Under the pieces are notes generated by a model. That model searched no databases. It was not told where the DNA came from and was given only the letters and a program-made list of their open reading frames with translations. The position numbers were made by a program, and so were the translations under genes. Shown piece after piece: positions 7,632 to 15,191 of a stretch of 28,612 nt of DNA. Source of the DNA: Anaerolineae bacterium (GTDB lineage: Bacteria; Chloroflexota; Anaerolineae; Epilineales; JAHCIE01); the NCBI GenBank assembly GCA_026129385.1, contig JAHCIE010000003.1, positions 1-28,612 on the forward strand. The letters run 5' to 3'. Each line of letters begins with the position of its first letter. Within the stretch, counting starts at the first letter, position 1.

Positions 7632-8582
7632 ATGCCTGAACTACCTGGCGCGCTGCGCCTGCACTCCGAGTACCGCGACTACGTATGGGGCGGTCGCGAG
7701 CGGCTACGGCCCGGCCAGCTGACGGCCGAGGCGTGGGTCGTCTATGAGAACGACCGCATCGACGGCGGCCCCCTGGCGGGGCGAACCCTGGGCGAGGTGG
7801 CGGCCGAGCAGGGTGCGGCATTGCTCGGCCGCCGCGCCGTTACCCGTACCGGATCCCGCTTTCCCCTGCTCATCAAGCTGCTTGACTGCGAACAGTGGCT
7901 CTCCCTCCAGGTACATCCCAACGACGAGCAGGCGGTGCGACTGGCCGGTAAGGGCCACTTCGGCAAGACCGAGGCCTGGCACATCCTGGCCGCTGACCCC
8001 GGCGCGACGCTCATCGCCGGCATTCGCCCCGGCACGACCCAGGCCGCACTGGCGGCGGCGATTCGCGACGGCCGCGTCATCGACCTGGCCGAGCCACTTG
8101 CGGTCAACCCTGGTGACACCGTGGTAATGCGGGCGGGCACGCTCCACGCCCTGGGGCCCGGTCTGTTCGTCTACGAAGTCCAGCAGACTTCCGATCTGAC
8201 CTACCGCGTCTACGACTGGGGCCGCCCGCAGACCGCCGCCCGTGGCCTGCACCTCGACCAGTCCATCGCCGTCACCGACCCGGCAGCCCTGGCGAGCGCC
8301 ACGCCCGCCCCCGGCCTGGGTGACGGGGAGTGCGGCGTTCTGTGCCACACTGAGTATTTCACGCTGACAATGCTCCATAGCCAGGGACGCGCCTGCGACC
8401 TGGACACGGCGGGGGAGACTTTTCATGCCCTCACGGTCATCGACGGCACGGCGCAGTTGATCATCGGCGGCATGGAGGTAGGCGCGCTCGGCGAGTACGC
8501 CAGCGTCGTCATTCCTGCCGCCACCGGCGCGTATCGACTCGAACCGGCGCCGGCGTTCCGCGCGCTCAAGGCGAGCGTGTAG
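7632..8582 (+). CDS. manA: Mannose-6-phosphate isomerase, class I
   Basis: Interconverts mannose 6-phosphate and fructose 6-phosphate. The 316-residue length fits the short (Bacillus-type) class I enzymes. Zinc-site residues are in place: His95 in LQVHPND, Glu114 in KTEAWH and His172 in GTLHALG. The arginine-bearing TYRVYDWGR (190-198) completes the active site. It connects the upstream phosphorylase (after a phosphomannomutase step not seen here) to glycolysis, and in reverse could supply mannose phosphate for GDP-sugar synthesis in the glycan operon downstream. A 15-bp hairpin begins 24 bases after the stop, so the pair appears to form a closed unit. Confidence 0.93.
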   Translation: MPELPGALRLHSEYRDYVWGGRERLRPGQLTAEAWVVYENDRIDGGPLAGRTLGEVAAEQGAALLGRRAVTRTGSRFPLLIKLLDCEQWLSLQVHPNDEQAVRLAGKGHFGKTEAWHILAADPGATLIAGIRPGTTQAALAAAIRDGRVIDLAEPLAVNPGDTVVMRAGTLHALGPGLFVYEVQQTSDLTYRVYDWGRPQTAARGLHLDQSIAVTDPAALASATPAPGLGDGECGVLCHTEYFTLTMLHSQGRACDLDTAGETFHALTVIDGTAQLIIGGMEVGALGEYASVVIPAATGAYRLEPAPAFRALKASV

Positions 8583-8606
8583 CGCCCCCAGAACAACGCA
8601 CTTCCC

Positions 8607-8639
8607 GGCGCGCGGCGGATGCGACATCCGCCGCGCGCC
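8607..8639 (+). terminator. Strong hairpin terminator after manA
   Basis: GGCGCGCGGCGGATG (8607-8621) and CATCCGCCGCGCGCC (8625-8639) form a perfect 15-bp stem with the 3-base loop CGA, followed by TTGCGT. Stem strength and position directly after manA argue for a terminator despite the poor T tract. Confidence 0.75.
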
Positions 8640-8770
8640 TTGCGTCGGGCCAGCCGCTATTCCGTGGCGCTATCCCCGTCGCACCCAGGCATCGAGGCCC
8701 CTCGGTGACCAAAGCAAGGTGTCGGCGCTCGCGACACGACCCTCTCTGATCGCTTCGAGGTCCTCCGCCG

Positions 8771-9082
8771 GGCACGTCAGACAAGTTCCAAGAAACCTGG
8801 CACGACGAAGGCAAGGCGGGCATGCTCGCCTGCATGGTGGCGTATAAAGACATCGACTTTGATGGCGTCTTGCCTCCCTACCACGTGCCAACCCTCGACG
8901 GTGACCGCAACCATGCCGCCGGTTGCTCCTCCTATGGCTCCTGCTTCGCCCTGAGCTACCTCCGTGATCTATACGACGCCGTAGACGGCAACCTTAACGG
9001 GCGCTGGGCGCTGCCAGCCGAAGGGGGGGCAGGTGGGTCAGTCGCCTGTTCCCCTGTGTGCGTTACAGGCTGTTGTCTCTAG
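8771..9082 (+). pseudogene. C-terminal remnant of a mannonate dehydratase gene
   Basis: The frame reads GTSDKFQETWHDEGK, then AYKDIDFDGVLPPYHVPTL and FALSYLRDLYDAV. This matches the order and spacing of the UxuA C-terminus as I remember it: a 'F-x-ET-x-HDxG' segment, then 'AYRDIGFDGVLRPDHVPTLxGD', then 'FAIGYLRGLYEA'. The conserved RPDH is changed to PPYH, so an active-site motif is lost. There is no upstream coding part: the rest of the gene is missing and the frame seems shifted just before 8771 (another frame ends in RFEVLR). The C-terminus runs on past the usual end to a stop at 9082. UxuA dehydrates D-mannonate in hexuronate breakdown, which fits the neighbouring mannose genes. Assignment is by eye from memory of the family. 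Confidence 0.6.
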
Positions 9083-9196
9083 CGCAAGCAAGTGTGACAG
9101 CAGTGAGACTAACGGCCACATGGGGGAGCCGTGCGTCGGCAGTATAGCGGCCCTAAACATGACCGGGTTACGAAATATATATCAAATAGTCAGGCA

Positions 9197-9225
9197 TTGA
9201 CGAGGCGGCACAGTTGTTGTAAAAT
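9197..9225 (+). promoter_or_regulatory. Near-consensus sigma70 promoter for the large regulator
   Basis: TTGACG (9197-9202) and TAAAAT (9220-9225) are separated by 17 bases inside a small AT-rich island (about 9165-9228). RNA would start near 9232, leaving ~60-85 bases before the candidate starts of the regulator gene. Confidence 0.7.
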
Positions 9226-9291
9226 AAGGGGGAAGCGCGCCGATCAGCAGCGAGACCGTGCCGCGCCGCCTGGACCGGATTACACAGTGGA

Positions 9292-12200
9292 ATGCTCGGC
9301 CGACCCTGGGGGGGGACTGTGTCGAAAGCGAACGCGCACTATCCGAGGCCGCCGCACCGTGTCCGCGAGCTTACGCCCAACACGCACCCCGTTCAACTGG
9401 CTGCGTCGGCGACCGCTCGCGGACAGCATGATCGAGCCTCAGCCAAGAACCTTCGCCACTTTCGCGGGCCAACCCGCATCCTCTCGCGCTCTGGCGCGCC
9501 CGATCGAGTCGACACCAGCGCCCTCAACAACCTGCCCCACTCGGCGACACCCCTGATTGGTCGCGATCATGAACTGACCGAGCTACGAGCGTTGCTCACC
9601 GAGTCGGGTGTCCGCCTGCTCACCCTGGCCGGCGCTGCCGGCGTCGGCAAGTCGCGCCTCGGCCTGGAAGTGGCCGCCTCGGCGCTGTCGGCCTATCCCG
9701 ATGGTGTCTGGTGGATCGACCTGGCTCACACGCCCGACGCCGTCGACGTTGTGGCCCGCATCCGAGCCGCGCTTCAGGTGGACGATGACGCCGACGAGTC
9801 AAGCGCCGCCGTGCTGTCGCACCTTGAGTCTAAGCACCTCCTGCTGCTTCTCGACAACTGTGAGCCGCTAACGCGCGCCACGGCCGATGTGGTCCACCAC
9901 ATCCTGGCGGCGGCTCGTGCCGTCACCATCCTCGCCACCAGCCGCGAGTCGCTGCACCTGCCCGGCGAGCGCATCTGGTACGCTCAGGCGCTGGCCGCCC
10001 CACCGCAAGCTGAACTCGCCATGAGCATCGATACCCTGCCGCCGGGCGACCAGGCCAGCTATGTCGCGAGGCTGGCCGAATACGACGCTGTCCGCCTGTT
10101 CGTGGAGCGCGCCCAGGCAGCGCTACCCGGCTTTGAGCTGACACCTTCGACGGCCGGCGTGGTCGGCGACATCTGCCGACAGTTGGAAGGCCTGCCCCGC
10201 GCCATCGTATTGGCAGCCGAGCGCAGCCGTGTTCTATCGGTCGGCCAGATTGCTACGACTCTCGGTGACCTGGTTCGCCAGCCCCGCCGTCGCGCTCACG
10301 CGGCCACCACGGCTGAACGTAGCCTACGCTCCGGCCTGGAATGGAGCCACGGACGACTTAGCCCCCTCGACCAGCGCGTCTTCCGCAACCTGGCCGTATT
10401 CGAGGGCAGCGCATCCCTGGAAGCCGTCGAGGCTATCTGCGCCCCCGGTGAGCTATCGGCCTTTGAAGTCCTCGACAGCCTGGTAGAACTAGTGGATGCC
10501 TACTTGCTGCGGGTCGAGAGCCAGCTGGGCGCCGCGCGCTATCAGTTGCCCATCCTCAGCCGCGCGTACGCGGCCGAAAAACTCACAGCCGTGGGCGAGG
10601 GCGACATCGTGCGCGCGGCCCATGCCGCCTTCTTCGCCAGCCTGGCCGAGACCGCCTTACCCCACCTGGACGGTCCGCAGCAGGGTCAGTGGCTAGAGCG
10701 GCTGGACCTGGACCGAGATAATCTACACGCGGCCCTGGCCTGGTCCCTCGAAGTCGAGGACGCCCAGACGGCGCTGCGCCTGTCGGCCTCACTATGGCCC
10801 TATTGGCAGGCGCGGGGCCTCAGCGGCGAAACACGCCAGTTCCTCGACGCTGCCCTGGCCCTGTCGGGCACAAGCGCGGCCGAGCTTCACCTCCGCACCC
10901 TCGACGGCGCGGCGGCCCTTGCCTATCTCCAGGGCAACGACGAGCGCGCCGAGGCCCTGCACACGCGCAGCCTCGCCCTCAAGCGCGAGCACGGCGACGA
11001 GGCCCGGCAGCCGTCTTCCCTGTGCGCCCTGGCTGCCCTCAGCATCGACCGGCGCGACTACGAGCGGGCGGAAACATTATGCCAGGAGGCCCTGACCCTG
11101 AGCCGGGAGCGTCGCGACCGCCGTGCCACGGCCTACGCCCTCCTTCTCCTCGGTCGGCTACGCCATGTCGGCTGCGACTACCACGCGGCAACCGCCCTGT
11201 TCGATGAGGCCGTCGCCGCGTACCGGGTGTTGGGCGACACGGGACGGCTGGCTCTGGCCTTGAGCGCACACGCCGCCACGGCGAGCGCGCAGGGGCGGCG
11301 CGACGAAGCGCGAATGCTCGCTGGTGAGGCGCTCGGCTTGCGGCGAGAGCTGCAAGACGAGATGGGCATCGCCGCATCCCTGGCCGACCTGGGCGCTCTG
11401 GCGCGCGACGGCGGTCACATGCATGATGCCGCCGAGTTACTGCACGATAGCCTGACCCGCTATCGCCACCTCCGCGCGCGAGCCGGCGCCGCCCGCGTGC
11501 TGGCCGACCTGGCGCTCCTGGCTATCTATCAGAGCGACCCCGCCCACGCACGGATGGCCTGCGCCGAGAGCCTGACCCTCTACGAGGAACTTGGCGCCAG
11601 CGACGGTATTGCCACGGCGCTGAGTATCCAGGCGCTCGTCGCGCTCCATGACGGCGACAATCCGCGCGCCCTGGCCCTGGCTCACCGAGCGCTAGCGATG
11701 CGCCGCACCCTGCGCGATCAACACGGCCTCGCGGAGTGCCTCGACATCGCGGCCGCCATCTACGCCACGACTGGCCCCCTGGAGAATACACCACAACTAG
11801 AGGGCATCGCAGCCGCCTTGCGCGAGGCCATCGGTGCGCCCCGCCCACCTGCCTTCGACGCTGATGTGCAACGTCGCCTATCCCCGGCGATTCGCGGCCT
11901 GGGTGAGGAGCCATATGAGGCCCTCCGCCGCCAGGCGCACCTCACCCCCATCGCGAGCCTTGATCAGCTGGCGTGGGCCGAGCCGGCAGTCGCGGCCTCC
12001 GAACCCCGCGCCACGCTGCCGCCCCCTGTCGTGGCGGTAGTCGCGCCGCCCGCGCCCCGTACCGACGACCCCGACCCCGATCTGCGCGTGCTGGCCCTCG
12101 GTCAGAGCAAGATCTATCGTAGCGGGCGACTGCTATCCACCGCCGACTGGACCTACGCCAAGCCGCGTGAGATGCTCTTCTTCCTACTGTCGCACCCGCC

Positions 12201-12840
12201 CCGCACCAAGGAGCAAATCGGCGTGATGTTGTGGCCAGACGCATCGCCCAATCAGCTACGCGCCGCTTTGCATCCGGCCCTGTATCACCTGCGGCGTACC
12301 CTGGGCGACCGTCAGCGCGTCGTAACCCGCCAGGATAGCTACTCATTCAACCCTGACATTCCCTACTACTTCGATGTCGACGAGTTCGAGACCCTCGTGA
12401 CGGAAGCCCGTCGCCACGCCGAGAAATCGCCCGGCCAGGCCATCGCGGGCCTCCAGGCGGCGGTGGCTCTGTATCAGGGTGACTTCCTCGCCGATGCGAC
12501 GGTTACCAATGAATGGGTACTCATCCGCCGCGAGGAACTGCGCCAGACCTTCCTGGAAGCGCTGCTCCTGCTGGGGCGACTGCTCTTCGAGGCGCAACGC
12601 TACACCGAAGCGGCGGATGTCTATCGGCGCGCCATCGCCCAAGATAGCTACCTGGAGGTCGCCCATCGCGAGCTGATGCGCTGCTATCAGCAGCAGGGCG
12701 AGATCAGTCGCGCCCTCAAGCACTATCAGAGCCTTGTGGAGTACCTCCGCGCGGAGATGTCATCGGTTCCCGCGCCCGAGACAACGGCTCTGTTCCAGCG
12801 CCTGGCAGCTCAGGTTGCGTATACACCTAGCGGCAAATAG
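9292..12840 (+). CDS. AfsR-like regulator: ATPase, TPR array, C-terminal winged helix and BTAD
   Basis: A 1182-residue signal-transduction ATPase and probable transcription activator. In order: a ~75-residue N-terminus of no recognisable type; an AAA/NB-ARC-like NTPase with Walker A GAAGVGKS (114-121) and Walker B LLLLLDN (183-189), preceded by the usual PLIGRDHEL lead-in and followed by ATSRESL; a helical linker; TPR-like repeats (about 510-830); a proline/alanine-rich linker (~900-930); an OmpR/SARP-type winged helix (about 931-1020, with KPREMLFFLLSHPP and LHPALYHLRRTLG); and a BTAD helical domain (about 1024-1175). In Streptomyces AfsR the DNA-binding/BTAD half is N-terminal; here it is C-terminal. 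The start is uncertain: ATG 9292 has a weak site, and GTG 9319 follows a run of eight G. A SARP-like repeat array begins 71 bases past the stop. Confidence 0.88.
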   Translation: MLGRPWGGTVSKANAHYPRPPHRVRELTPNTHPVQLAASATARGQHDRASAKNLRHFRGPTRILSRSGAPDRVDTSALNNLPHSATPLIGRDHELTELRALLTESGVRLLTLAGAAGVGKSRLGLEVAASALSAYPDGVWWIDLAHTPDAVDVVARIRAALQVDDDADESSAAVLSHLESKHLLLLLDNCEPLTRATADVVHHILAAARAVTILATSRESLHLPGERIWYAQALAAPPQAELAMSIDTLPPGDQASYVARLAEYDAVRLFVERAQAALPGFELTPSTAGVVGDICRQLEGLPRAIVLAAERSRVLSVGQIATTLGDLVRQPRRRAHAATTAERSLRSGLEWSHGRLSPLDQRVFRNLAVFEGSASLEAVEAICAPGELSAFEVLDSLVELVDAYLLRVESQLGAARYQLPILSRAYAAEKLTAVGEGDIVRAAHAAFFASLAETALPHLDGPQQGQWLERLDLDRDNLHAALAWSLEVEDAQTALRLSASLWPYWQARGLSGETRQFLDAALALSGTSAAELHLRTLDGAAALAYLQGNDERAEALHTRSLALKREHGDEARQPSSLCALAALSIDRRDYERAETLCQEALTLSRERRDRRATAYALLLLGRLRHVGCDYHAATALFDEAVAAYRVLGDTGRLALALSAHAATASAQGRRDEARMLAGEALGLRRELQDEMGIAASLADLGALARDGGHMHDAAELLHDSLTRYRHLRARAGAARVLADLALLAIYQSDPAHARMACAESLTLYEELGASDGIATALSIQALVALHDGDNPRALALAHRALAMRRTLRDQHGLAECLDIAAAIYATTGPLENTPQLEGIAAALREAIGAPRPPAFDADVQRRLSPAIRGLGEEPYEALRRQAHLTPIASLDQLAWAEPAVAASEPRATLPPPVVAVVAPPAPRTDDPDPDLRVLALGQSKIYRSGRLLSTADWTYAKPREMLFFLLSHPPRTKEQIGVMLWPDASPNQLRAALHPALYHLRRTLGDRQRVVTRQDSYSFNPDIPYYFDVDEFETLVTEARRHAEKSPGQAIAGLQAAVALYQGDFLADATVTNEWVLIRREELRQTFLEALLLLGRLLFEAQRYTEAADVYRRAIAQDSYLEVAHRELMRCYQQQGEISRALKHYQSLVEYLRAEMSSVPAPETTALFQRLAAQVAYTPSGK

Positions 12841-12910
12841 CCTGGCGGTCGTCCGAATGCAGTATCAGTTACGCAACATGCTTGTGAAGGCCCCGTTCAC
12901 GGCCAAAATT

Positions 12911-12946
12911 CAAGCAGTTCCTCAAGCAGTTCCGCAAGCGGTTAGC
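12911..12946 (+). repeat. Three tandem 12-bp direct repeats, candidate activator site
   Basis: CAAGCAGTTCCT (12911-12922), CAAGCAGTTCCG (12923-12934) and CAAGCGGTTAGC (12935-12946) are head-to-tail. The conserved heptamer CAAGCRG recurs every 12 bases, and the last copy ends seven bases before a TACACT -10 box (12949-12954). SARP activators bind heptamer direct repeats of about one helical turn overlapping the -35 position, so this is a plausible site for the regulator encoded just upstream. Confidence 0.5.
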
Positions 12947-12948
12947 AT

Positions 12949-12954
12949 TACACT
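12949..12954 (+). promoter_or_regulatory. Candidate -10 box of an activator-dependent promoter
   Basis: TACACT (four of six consensus bases) follows the direct repeats. No -35 consensus exists at the right distance (GCAGTT falls there, inside the second repeat), which is the usual look of a promoter that needs an activator. It would give a ~600-base leader to the NusG-like gene. Confidence 0.35.
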
Positions 12955-13302
12955 AAAAATTGAGTAGATGGTTCTTGTGTTGACCCTGGGGATAATCGCA
13001 CCCGCCTGGGTGCATACGTTGGGCCAGGACTGCCGGCGGGGGGCTGGTGGTGCGCCTGAGTGTAGATAGCCCTATGGAACACAAGCTTTCGGTCAATGGC
13101 GACCGCGGTGTCTAAATCGGGATAATGTCGGCCTTCACGCACCTCGCACTCCCGAGCCTATTCCCCCCTTGCCGCTGGCTCCTGCCCACGATGGCGTAAC
13201 TGAGCCTCAGTCGCCTGATCCTGACAGCGCGTCTGGATCGATGCCCTGTTCCCTGTTCTCGTCGCGATTATCCCGCGCGGGTATGGGTCCAGGCATCACG
13301 TT

Positions 13303-13322
13303 GGGCGCTGTTCCCAGCGCCC
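13303..13322 (+). promoter_or_regulatory. Leader stem-loop 1
   Basis: GGGCGCTG, loop TTCC, CAGCGCCC: a perfect 8-bp stem, extended by a flanking T-A pair. No T tract follows, so it is not an obvious terminator. A second hairpin (13327-13343, CGAGCG/TCGTG/CGCTCG) follows four bases later. Confidence 0.45.
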
Positions 13323-13377
13323 ACAACGAGCGTCGTGCGCTCGCCCATAGGTAGTACGCTCAGCGCGGCATAGCCAT

Positions 13378-13404
13378 GCACGCATGGGCGGAGCCTGCCC
13401 GGCG
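13378..13404 (+). repeat. Leader direct repeat, copy 1 (ops-like)
   Basis: Shares the core ATGGGCGGAGCCTGCC and a flanking GCACG with the copy at 13460-13486 (three mismatches in 27 bases). GGGC/GCCC can pair around GGAGCCT. The core GGCGGAGCCTG differs from the E. coli ops element GGCGGTAGCGTG by one deletion and one substitution. Confidence 0.5.
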
Positions 13405-13459
13405 ACCGCTACGCCCTATATAGCCTCTGGCGACCCCTGCCCCGTTCGGCCCCCAACCG

Positions 13460-13486
13460 GCACGGATGGGCGGAGCCTGCCTGACG
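13460..13486 (+). repeat. Leader direct repeat, copy 2 (ops-like)
   Basis: Second copy of the 27-base element, offset 82 bases from copy 1 and ending 82 bases before the NusG-like start codon. It keeps the GGCGGAGCCTGCC core while the right flank changes from CGGCG to TGACG. Confidence 0.5.
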
Positions 13487-13568
13487 GCCTTAACCGTCTC
13501 CTTCATGCTTCACCCTGCTCACACAGCGACTCAATCCCTTTCACGACTGGCGAGGATAAGAGGACCTC

Positions 13569-14096
13569 ATGGGTATATCCGCCGTTGCACCCACCCACTC
13601 AGTTGATACCCCTACCTGGTACGCGCTCCACACCAAGCCCCACGCTGAGCAGCAGGTCACGACGGCGCTGCAAGCGCGTGGCTTCGAGACCTACCTGCCG
13701 ACGATCCCTGTCTGGCGCGCCCGGCGGCGTCAAACCGAGGCCGAGCCATTCTTCGAGTGCTACAGCTTCGTGCGGGTAGCCCTCTCGGTGGTGGGCCTGT
13801 CGGCCATTACCTGGGTGCCCGGCCTCCGCGCGGTCGTCAGCAGCGAGGGCCACCCCATCCCTATCGCACCCTCCGTCATTGACACGATCCAGCGCCACCT
13901 GGGCCACCTACCGCCTACCGGGCCGCGCCGCCTGGAGCCTGGGGATCGGGTCGAGATTACCACTGGCCCGCTGCAAGACCTGGAGGGCATCTTCCAGGGC
14001 CACCTGTCAAGTGTCGAACGCGCCCAGGTATTGGTCAACGTTCTAGGGCGAATGACCCGTGTCGAGATTCGGGAGAACTGGCTCAGGAGGATCTGA
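13569..14096 (+). CDS. Specialised NusG paralogue, transcription antiterminator (RfaH/UpxY/LoaP type)
   Basis: A 175-residue protein with an NGN domain (about 17-110, starting TWYALHTKPHAEQQV and including GFETYLPTIPVW) and a C-terminal KOW domain (about 120-170, LEPGDRVEITTGPLQDLEG to VLVNVLGRMTRVEI). Its position as first gene of a long polysaccharide operon, and not beside secE/rplK, marks it as an operon-specific paralogue. Such proteins bind RNA polymerase, usually at a leader element, and keep it going through long surface-glycan operons. The start ATG 13569 has AGAGGA five bases upstream. The stop is one base before the next start, so translation is probably coupled. Confidence 0.92.
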   Translation: MGISAVAPTHSVDTPTWYALHTKPHAEQQVTTALQARGFETYLPTIPVWRARRRQTEAEPFFECYSFVRVALSVVGLSAITWVPGLRAVVSSEGHPIPIAPSVIDTIQRHLGHLPPTGPRRLEPGDRVEITTGPLQDLEGIFQGHLSSVERAQVLVNVLGRMTRVEIRENWLRRI

Positions 14097-14097
14097 G

Positions 14098-15171
14098 ATG
14101 CTCATCGCACGAGCGCCGGTCCGCATCAGCCTCGGCGGTGGCGGAACTGACCTGGCCGCCTACTATCGCCCCTACGGGGGTATGGTCATCAGCGCGGCCA
14201 TCGACAAGTACTTCTATACCTTCATCTCGCGCGGCGCGCAGGACGAGGGGGTGCAGGTCATCTCCTCCGACTATCGAACGTTCTACCGCCACGACCCGCG
14301 CCAGCCCTTCTTCTGGGATGGCAACCTGCAGCTGCCGCGCGCCATCCTGCACCACTTCGGCGTCGAGCGTGAGTACGATGTGTTCCTGGCGTCGGAGGTC
14401 CCGCCCGGCACCGGCCTCGGCTCGTCGGGCAGCGTGGCCGTCACGCTGGTACGCGCCCTGAGTACCCTATCCGACATCCCCATGTCGCGACAGGAAATTG
14501 CCGAGACCGCTGCGTACATCGAGATCGAGAAGATGGGCATGCCAGTCGGCAAGCAAGACCAGTACATCGCCGCCTTTGGCGGTGTGAAGGTGATCACCTT
14601 TGCCGCCGACGGTGTCACGGTTGAACCGCTCCAACTCGACGACACCACGCTGGAGCGCCTGGAAAGCCGTCTCATCTTGTTCTTCACCGGTAGCAGCCGC
14701 GAGTCGTCCAATATCCTGGAGCATCAGAAGCGGGCCAGCGAGAAGCGTGACCCTGCCGTCATCGATGCCCTGCACGCGATCAAGGCGCTGGCCCACAACA
14801 TGCGCAGCTTCCTTGAGTTAGGCGACCTGGACGGCTTCGGCCAACTGCTGGACGAGTCCTGGCATGAGAAGAAGAAGCTGGCCCCGAACGTTTCCTCGTC
14901 GGGCATCGACCGCTGGTACGCGCTGGCTCGCCAGCACGGCGCGGTCGGCGGCAAGGTGACCGGCGCGGGCGGCGGCGGCTTCCTGATGCTCTACTGCCCT
15001 GTCGATCGCCAGGCTGCCGTCACCCAGGCCCTGGAGGCCGATGGCCTCGTCCGCATGAACTTCCACTTTGACTTCCAGGGCGCAACCGTCCTCTTGAACA
15101 CCCTATCACGCACGAATGGAGTCCAGGCGCAGCCCTCATGGGCAACGGCGCGTATCGCCGCCCTCCGATAG
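14098..15171 (+). CDS. GHMP kinase, D-glycero-D-manno-heptose 7-phosphate kinase-like (HddA)
   Basis: A 357-residue sugar kinase expected to phosphorylate a heptose 7-phosphate at C1. It shows the N-terminal APVRISLGGGGTDLAAYY signature of the HddA branch, the GHMP ATP loop PPGTGLGSSGSVAV, KQDQYIAAFGG, and the C-terminal motif 3 VTGAGGGGFLML. The pairing with the GmhB-like phosphatase directly downstream supports a heptose substrate. HddA belongs to the GDP-D-glycero-alpha-D-manno-heptose route used for S-layer glycans and some capsules; GmhA and HddC are not in the window. ATG 14098 follows AGGAGG by seven bases. Other C1 kinases, for example fucose- or mannose-type, share the fold, so the exact sugar is inferred. 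Confidence 0.87.
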   Translation: MLIARAPVRISLGGGGTDLAAYYRPYGGMVISAAIDKYFYTFISRGAQDEGVQVISSDYRTFYRHDPRQPFFWDGNLQLPRAILHHFGVEREYDVFLASEVPPGTGLGSSGSVAVTLVRALSTLSDIPMSRQEIAETAAYIEIEKMGMPVGKQDQYIAAFGGVKVITFAADGVTVEPLQLDDTTLERLESRLILFFTGSSRESSNILEHQKRASEKRDPAVIDALHAIKALAHNMRSFLELGDLDGFGQLLDESWHEKKKLAPNVSSSGIDRWYALARQHGAVGGKVTGAGGGGFLMLYCPVDRQAAVTQALEADGLVRMNFHFDFQGATVLLNTLSRTNGVQAQPSWATARIAALR

Positions 15172-15191
15172 TCCCCCCTAAGGAGGTGGTC

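Larger units (their letters stand above)
12955..13568 (+). promoter_or_regulatory. Long non-coding leader before the glycan operon
   Basis: No convincing gene lies in these ~614 bases. It contains several possible structures: GCACCC/GGGTGC (12998-13013); a near-palindrome ACTGAGCCTCAGT (13199-13211); the 10-base palindrome CCCGCGCGGG (13272-13281); the hairpins GGGCGCTG/CAGCGCCC (13303-13322) and CGAGCG/CGCTCG (13327-13343); and two copies of a 27-base repeat (13378-13404 and 13460-13486). The end has AGAGGA ahead of ATG 13569. The length and structure suggest a regulated leader RNA, although any of the single small hairpins could be chance in GC-rich DNA. Confidence 0.45.

Noticed and set aside
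6655..7821. 388-codon minus-strand frame across the GH130 and manA genes
   Set aside because: It spans two well-identified genes on the other strand and reads as valine/glycine/alanine-rich shadow sequence.
12948..13142. 64-codon minus-strand frame in the leader (REGRHYPDLDTAVAIDRK)
   Set aside because: The first ~30 residues look somewhat protein-like, but I know no match, the rest is low quality and it opposes the likely leader transcript.
13417..13422. TATATA as a -10 box between the two leader repeats
   Set aside because: No -35 match 16-18 bases upstream (CCTGCC there).
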